The notes beneath the pieces are model-generated. The model saw only the letters and a program-made list of their open reading frames with translations, did no database searches and was not told the origin of the DNA. 48,470 bases of DNA from Actinotignum schaalii (GTDB taxonomy: Bacteria; Actinomycetota; Actinomycetes; Actinomycetales; Actinomycetaceae). The stretch spans positions 1 through 48,470 of the forward strand of contig NZ_JARBHJ010000014.1 of NCBI RefSeq assembly GCF_028864145.1, in the 5' to 3' direction. The translations under genes were made by a program, and so were the position numbers. Shown here one piece after another: positions 46,559 through 48,470 of the stretch (positions are counted from its first letter, which is position 1; every line of letters starts with the position of its first letter).

Positions 46559-48470
46559 TTATGCCTTGCGGCGCCGCGTCACCACGAGTCCACCGGCGAG
46601 CAGCAGGAGTGCTGCCGTGCCGGCAAGACCGACGCTCGTTGCACCTGTCACCTGAAGAGTCTTCTTGACCTTCTTGGGCTTCGGCGCAGGCTTACCGGGA
46701 TCGTTCGGGTTCAACGGGTCGGTGCCGTTCTTGATTTCGTCACCGTCGTTGATACCGTCACCATCGGTATCGGCCTTGTTCGGGTTGGTCGCCTTGCCAC
46801 CATTCTTGGCACCGGTCACCTCGTCACCATCGGTGAGTCCATCACCGTCAGTATCCGGGTTGAGCGGATCGGTATTACCGGGCTTGCCGTCCTTATTGAA
46901 CTTATCGTCCTTGAACGGGTTCTTGGTGCCATTGACCTCATCACCGTCATTGATGCCGTCACCGTCGGTATCCGGGTTCTTCGGATCAGTACCGATCTTC
47001 TTCTCGTCCCCATCCGTCAGGCCATCGCCATCAGTATCGGGGTTGTTCGGATCGGTTCCATCCTTCTTCTCATCCCCATCCGTCACGCCGTCACCATCGG
47101 TATCGGCCTTATTCGGGTTGGTCGGCTTACCGTTGTTGTGCTTGCCAGTGACTTCGTCACCGTCATTCACGCCATCGCCATCCGAATCAGGGTTGAGCGG
47201 ATCGGTATTACCAGGCTTACCGTTCGGGTCAGACTTGTCATCCTTGAACGGATTCTTGGTGCCATTGACCTCATCACCGTCATTGATGCCGTCACCGTCG
47301 GTATCCGGGTTCTTCGGATCAGTACCGATCTTCTTCTCGTCCCCATCCGTCAGGCCATCGCCATCAGTATCGGGGTTGTTCGGATCGGTTCCATCCTTCT
47401 TCTCATCCCCGTCCGTCACGCCGTCACCATCGGTATCGGCCTTATTCGGGTTGGTCGGCTTACCGTTGTTGTGCTTGCCAGTGACTTCGTCACCGTCATT
47501 CACGCCATCGCCATCCGAATCAGGGTTGAGCGGATCGGTATTACCAGGCTTACCGTTCGGGTCAGACTTGTCATCCTTGAACGGATTCTTGGTGCCATTG
47601 ACCTCATCACCGTCATTGATGCCGTCACCGTCGGTATCCGGGTTCTTCGGATCAGTACCGATCTTCTTCTCTTCACCATCGGTGAGTCCGTCACCATCGG
47701 TATCCGGATCGGTCACCGTCACAGTCACGGTATCCAGTTCCTTACCATCCCGATCCTTGATAGTAACGACGACCTCGTCCTTATCCTTCGCATCGGGATC
47801 CGGAGTAACCGTGATCGAACCATCAGGATTGAGTGTCGCAGTACCCGGACCGTTCACTTCCACCGTTGTACCGTCAGGTACCGGCCCGCCGGTATTAGGA
47901 ATATCAACCGGGACACCCGGCTTACTGCTTCCGTCATTCCAGATGGGCTTGTCCGGCTCGGTAACCGTTACCTTAGAAGTATCGAAGGCCTTGTCGCCGT
48001 CCTTGACGGTCACGGTGATTTCAGTACCCGGAGTAGCGTCACCAGGAACCTTCACAACAACATTGCCGTCCCCATCAAAGGAACAAGTAGCACCATTGGA
48101 AGCTTCACACGTAGCAGTATCCGGAATCGGACCATTAGCCGGATCCTTCGCAAGCGTCACATCCGAGCCAGGCTTACCATCACCATCACCCCAAGCCGGG
48201 CAACCATTATTAGAAGCCGGCCCAGCAACAGACGGGCACTGATCCAACGAATCAGGAACAGTATCACCATCAGTATCCGGATCAGTGACAGTCACCTTCG
48301 ACGTATCAAACGTCTTATCACCATCCTTGATCGTGACAGTGATCTCGTCCTTATCCTTCGCGTCACCAGGAACCTTCACAACAACATTGCCGTCCCCATC
48401 AAAGGAACAAGTAGCACCATTGGAAGCTTCACACGTAGCAGTATCCGGAATCGGACCATTAGCCGGATCC
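46559..48470 (-). CDS. Large sortase-anchored surface protein with thrombospondin type 3 repeats (5' truncated by window)
   Basis: The frame runs to the window edge; at least 637 residues are visible. From N to C: Ig-like/Rib-type modules with a repeated motif ([20 protein letters not shown], seen twice), then about eight DTDGDGxxDGDE calcium-binding thrombospondin type 3 units, then a Pro/Lys spacer, the sorting signal LQVTG, a hydrophobic helix [16 protein letters not shown] and RRRKA. LQVTG replaces the usual LPxTG, so a non-standard sortase may act on it. The acidic TSP3 stalk should be stiff when it binds calcium and hold the outer domains away from the wall. Function is probably adhesion, by analogy only. 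Confidence 0.9.
   Translation of the reverse strand, partial: DPANGPIPDTATCEASNGATCSFDGDGNVVVKVPGDAKDKDEITVTIKDGDKTFDTSKVTVTDPDTDGDTVPDSLDQCPSVAGPASNNGCPAWGDGDGKPGSDVTLAKDPANGPIPDTATCEASNGATCSFDGDGNVVVKVPGDATPGTEITVTVKDGDKAFDTSKVTVTEPDKPIWNDGSSKPGVPVDIPNTGGPVPDGTTVEVNGPGTATLNPDGSITVTPDPDAKDKDEVVVTIKDRDGKELDTVTVTVTDPDTDGDGLTDGEEKKIGTDPKNPDTDGDGINDGDEVNGTKNPFKDDKSDPNGKPGNTDPLNPDSDGDGVNDGDEVTGKHNNGKPTNPNKADTDGDGVTDGDEKKDGTDPNNPDTDGDGLTDGDEKKIGTDPKNPDTDGDGINDGDEVNGTKNPFKDDKSDPNGKPGNTDPLNPDSDGDGVNDGDEVTGKHNNGKPTNPNKADTDGDGVTDGDEKKDGTDPNNPDTDGDGLTDGDEKKIGTDPKNPDTDGDGINDGDEVNGTKNPFKDDKFNKDGKPGNTDPLNPDTDGDGLTDGDEVTGAKNGGKATNPNKADTDGDGINDGDEIKNGTDPLNPNDPGKPAPKPKKVKKTLQVTGATSVGLAGTAALLLLAGGLVVTRRRKA
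46991..47656 (-). repeat. 333-bp near-identical tandem repeats in the surface protein gene
   Basis: The sequence from 46991 recurs at 47324 and begins again at 47657, always 333 bp (111 codons) apart. Units 1 and 2 differ at only a few bases (for example CATCCGTCA against CGTCCGTCA near 47081/47414). The third start is partial. Such repeats are prone to copy-number change by recombination. Confidence 0.9.

Noticed and set aside
46665-48242. Plus-strand open frame rich in Ser-Pro-Ser-Val opposite the surface protein
   Set aside because: It is the antisense reading of the TSP3 repeats; the minus strand carries clear calcium-binding and sorting motifs.

Overview
The window looks like a chromosomal piece of a high-GC actinobacterium of the family Actinomycetaceae, near Actinobaculum/Actinotignum. 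I infer this from the 16S 5' sequence, the whiB1-pdtaS gene pair, the GatCAB set, NAD-dependent LigA with a large internal insert, an LPXTG-like surface protein and an NrdD/NrdG anaerobic ribonucleotide reductase. Genus is a guess from memory of related sequences.

Layout. 1-941: 5' end of a 16S rRNA gene (minus strand) with a long, G-poor (plus strand) leader and candidate rRNA promoters. 942-5589: minus-strand run of gatC, gatA, gatB and malic enzyme. 5645-9430: a phospholipase-D/cardiolipin-synthase-type enzyme and ligA. 9665-13211: whiB1, the PdtaS-type sensor kinase and an amino-acid permease. 13212-14038: a decayed transporter fragment in a region otherwise without genes. 14039-19377: DUF2505 protein, thyA-folA-SGNH hydrolase, fumarase and a tail-anchored coiled-coil protein.

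19413-30812 is the most interesting part. It is a block of clearly lower GC (about half by eye, against about two thirds in the flanks) that looks inserted between two housekeeping stretches. It holds a divergent pair of transcription units: an eleven-gene minus-strand unit (mtnA-like isomerase, BMP lipoprotein, two-domain ABC ATPase, two permeases, DUF985 cupin, GntR/UTRA regulator, class II aldolase, SDR dehydrogenase, MtnP-like phosphorylase, uridine-phosphorylase-like enzyme) and a plus-strand pair (3-TM small protein, nucleoside hydrolase). Three copies of a TTGT-N3-ACA(A/T) motif lie in the divergent promoter region. Read together, the genes encode import of nucleosides, release of the base by phosphorolysis or hydrolysis, isomerisation of the sugar 1-phosphate to a ketose 1-phosphate, and aldol cleavage to dihydroxyacetone phosphate plus a two-carbon aldehyde, which the SDR may reduce or oxidise. 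This is a DHAP-shunt-like route joined to a dedicated nucleoside importer and one regulator.

30828-40893 returns to high GC: a DegT-like PLP protein, transaldolase, OsmC, an OFA-type MFS transporter, nrdG and nrdD (NrdR box upstream), then cstA with its small partner ybdD. 40894-41897 has no confident gene but carries a strong terminator, six 30-bp tandem repeats and several inverted repeats. 41898-48470: a divergent membrane pyrophosphatase overlapping a glycosyltransferase, a YczE/YitT-like membrane protein, and the 3' part of a large surface protein with 333-bp near-identical thrombospondin type 3 repeats and an LQVTG sorting signal, cut by the window edge.
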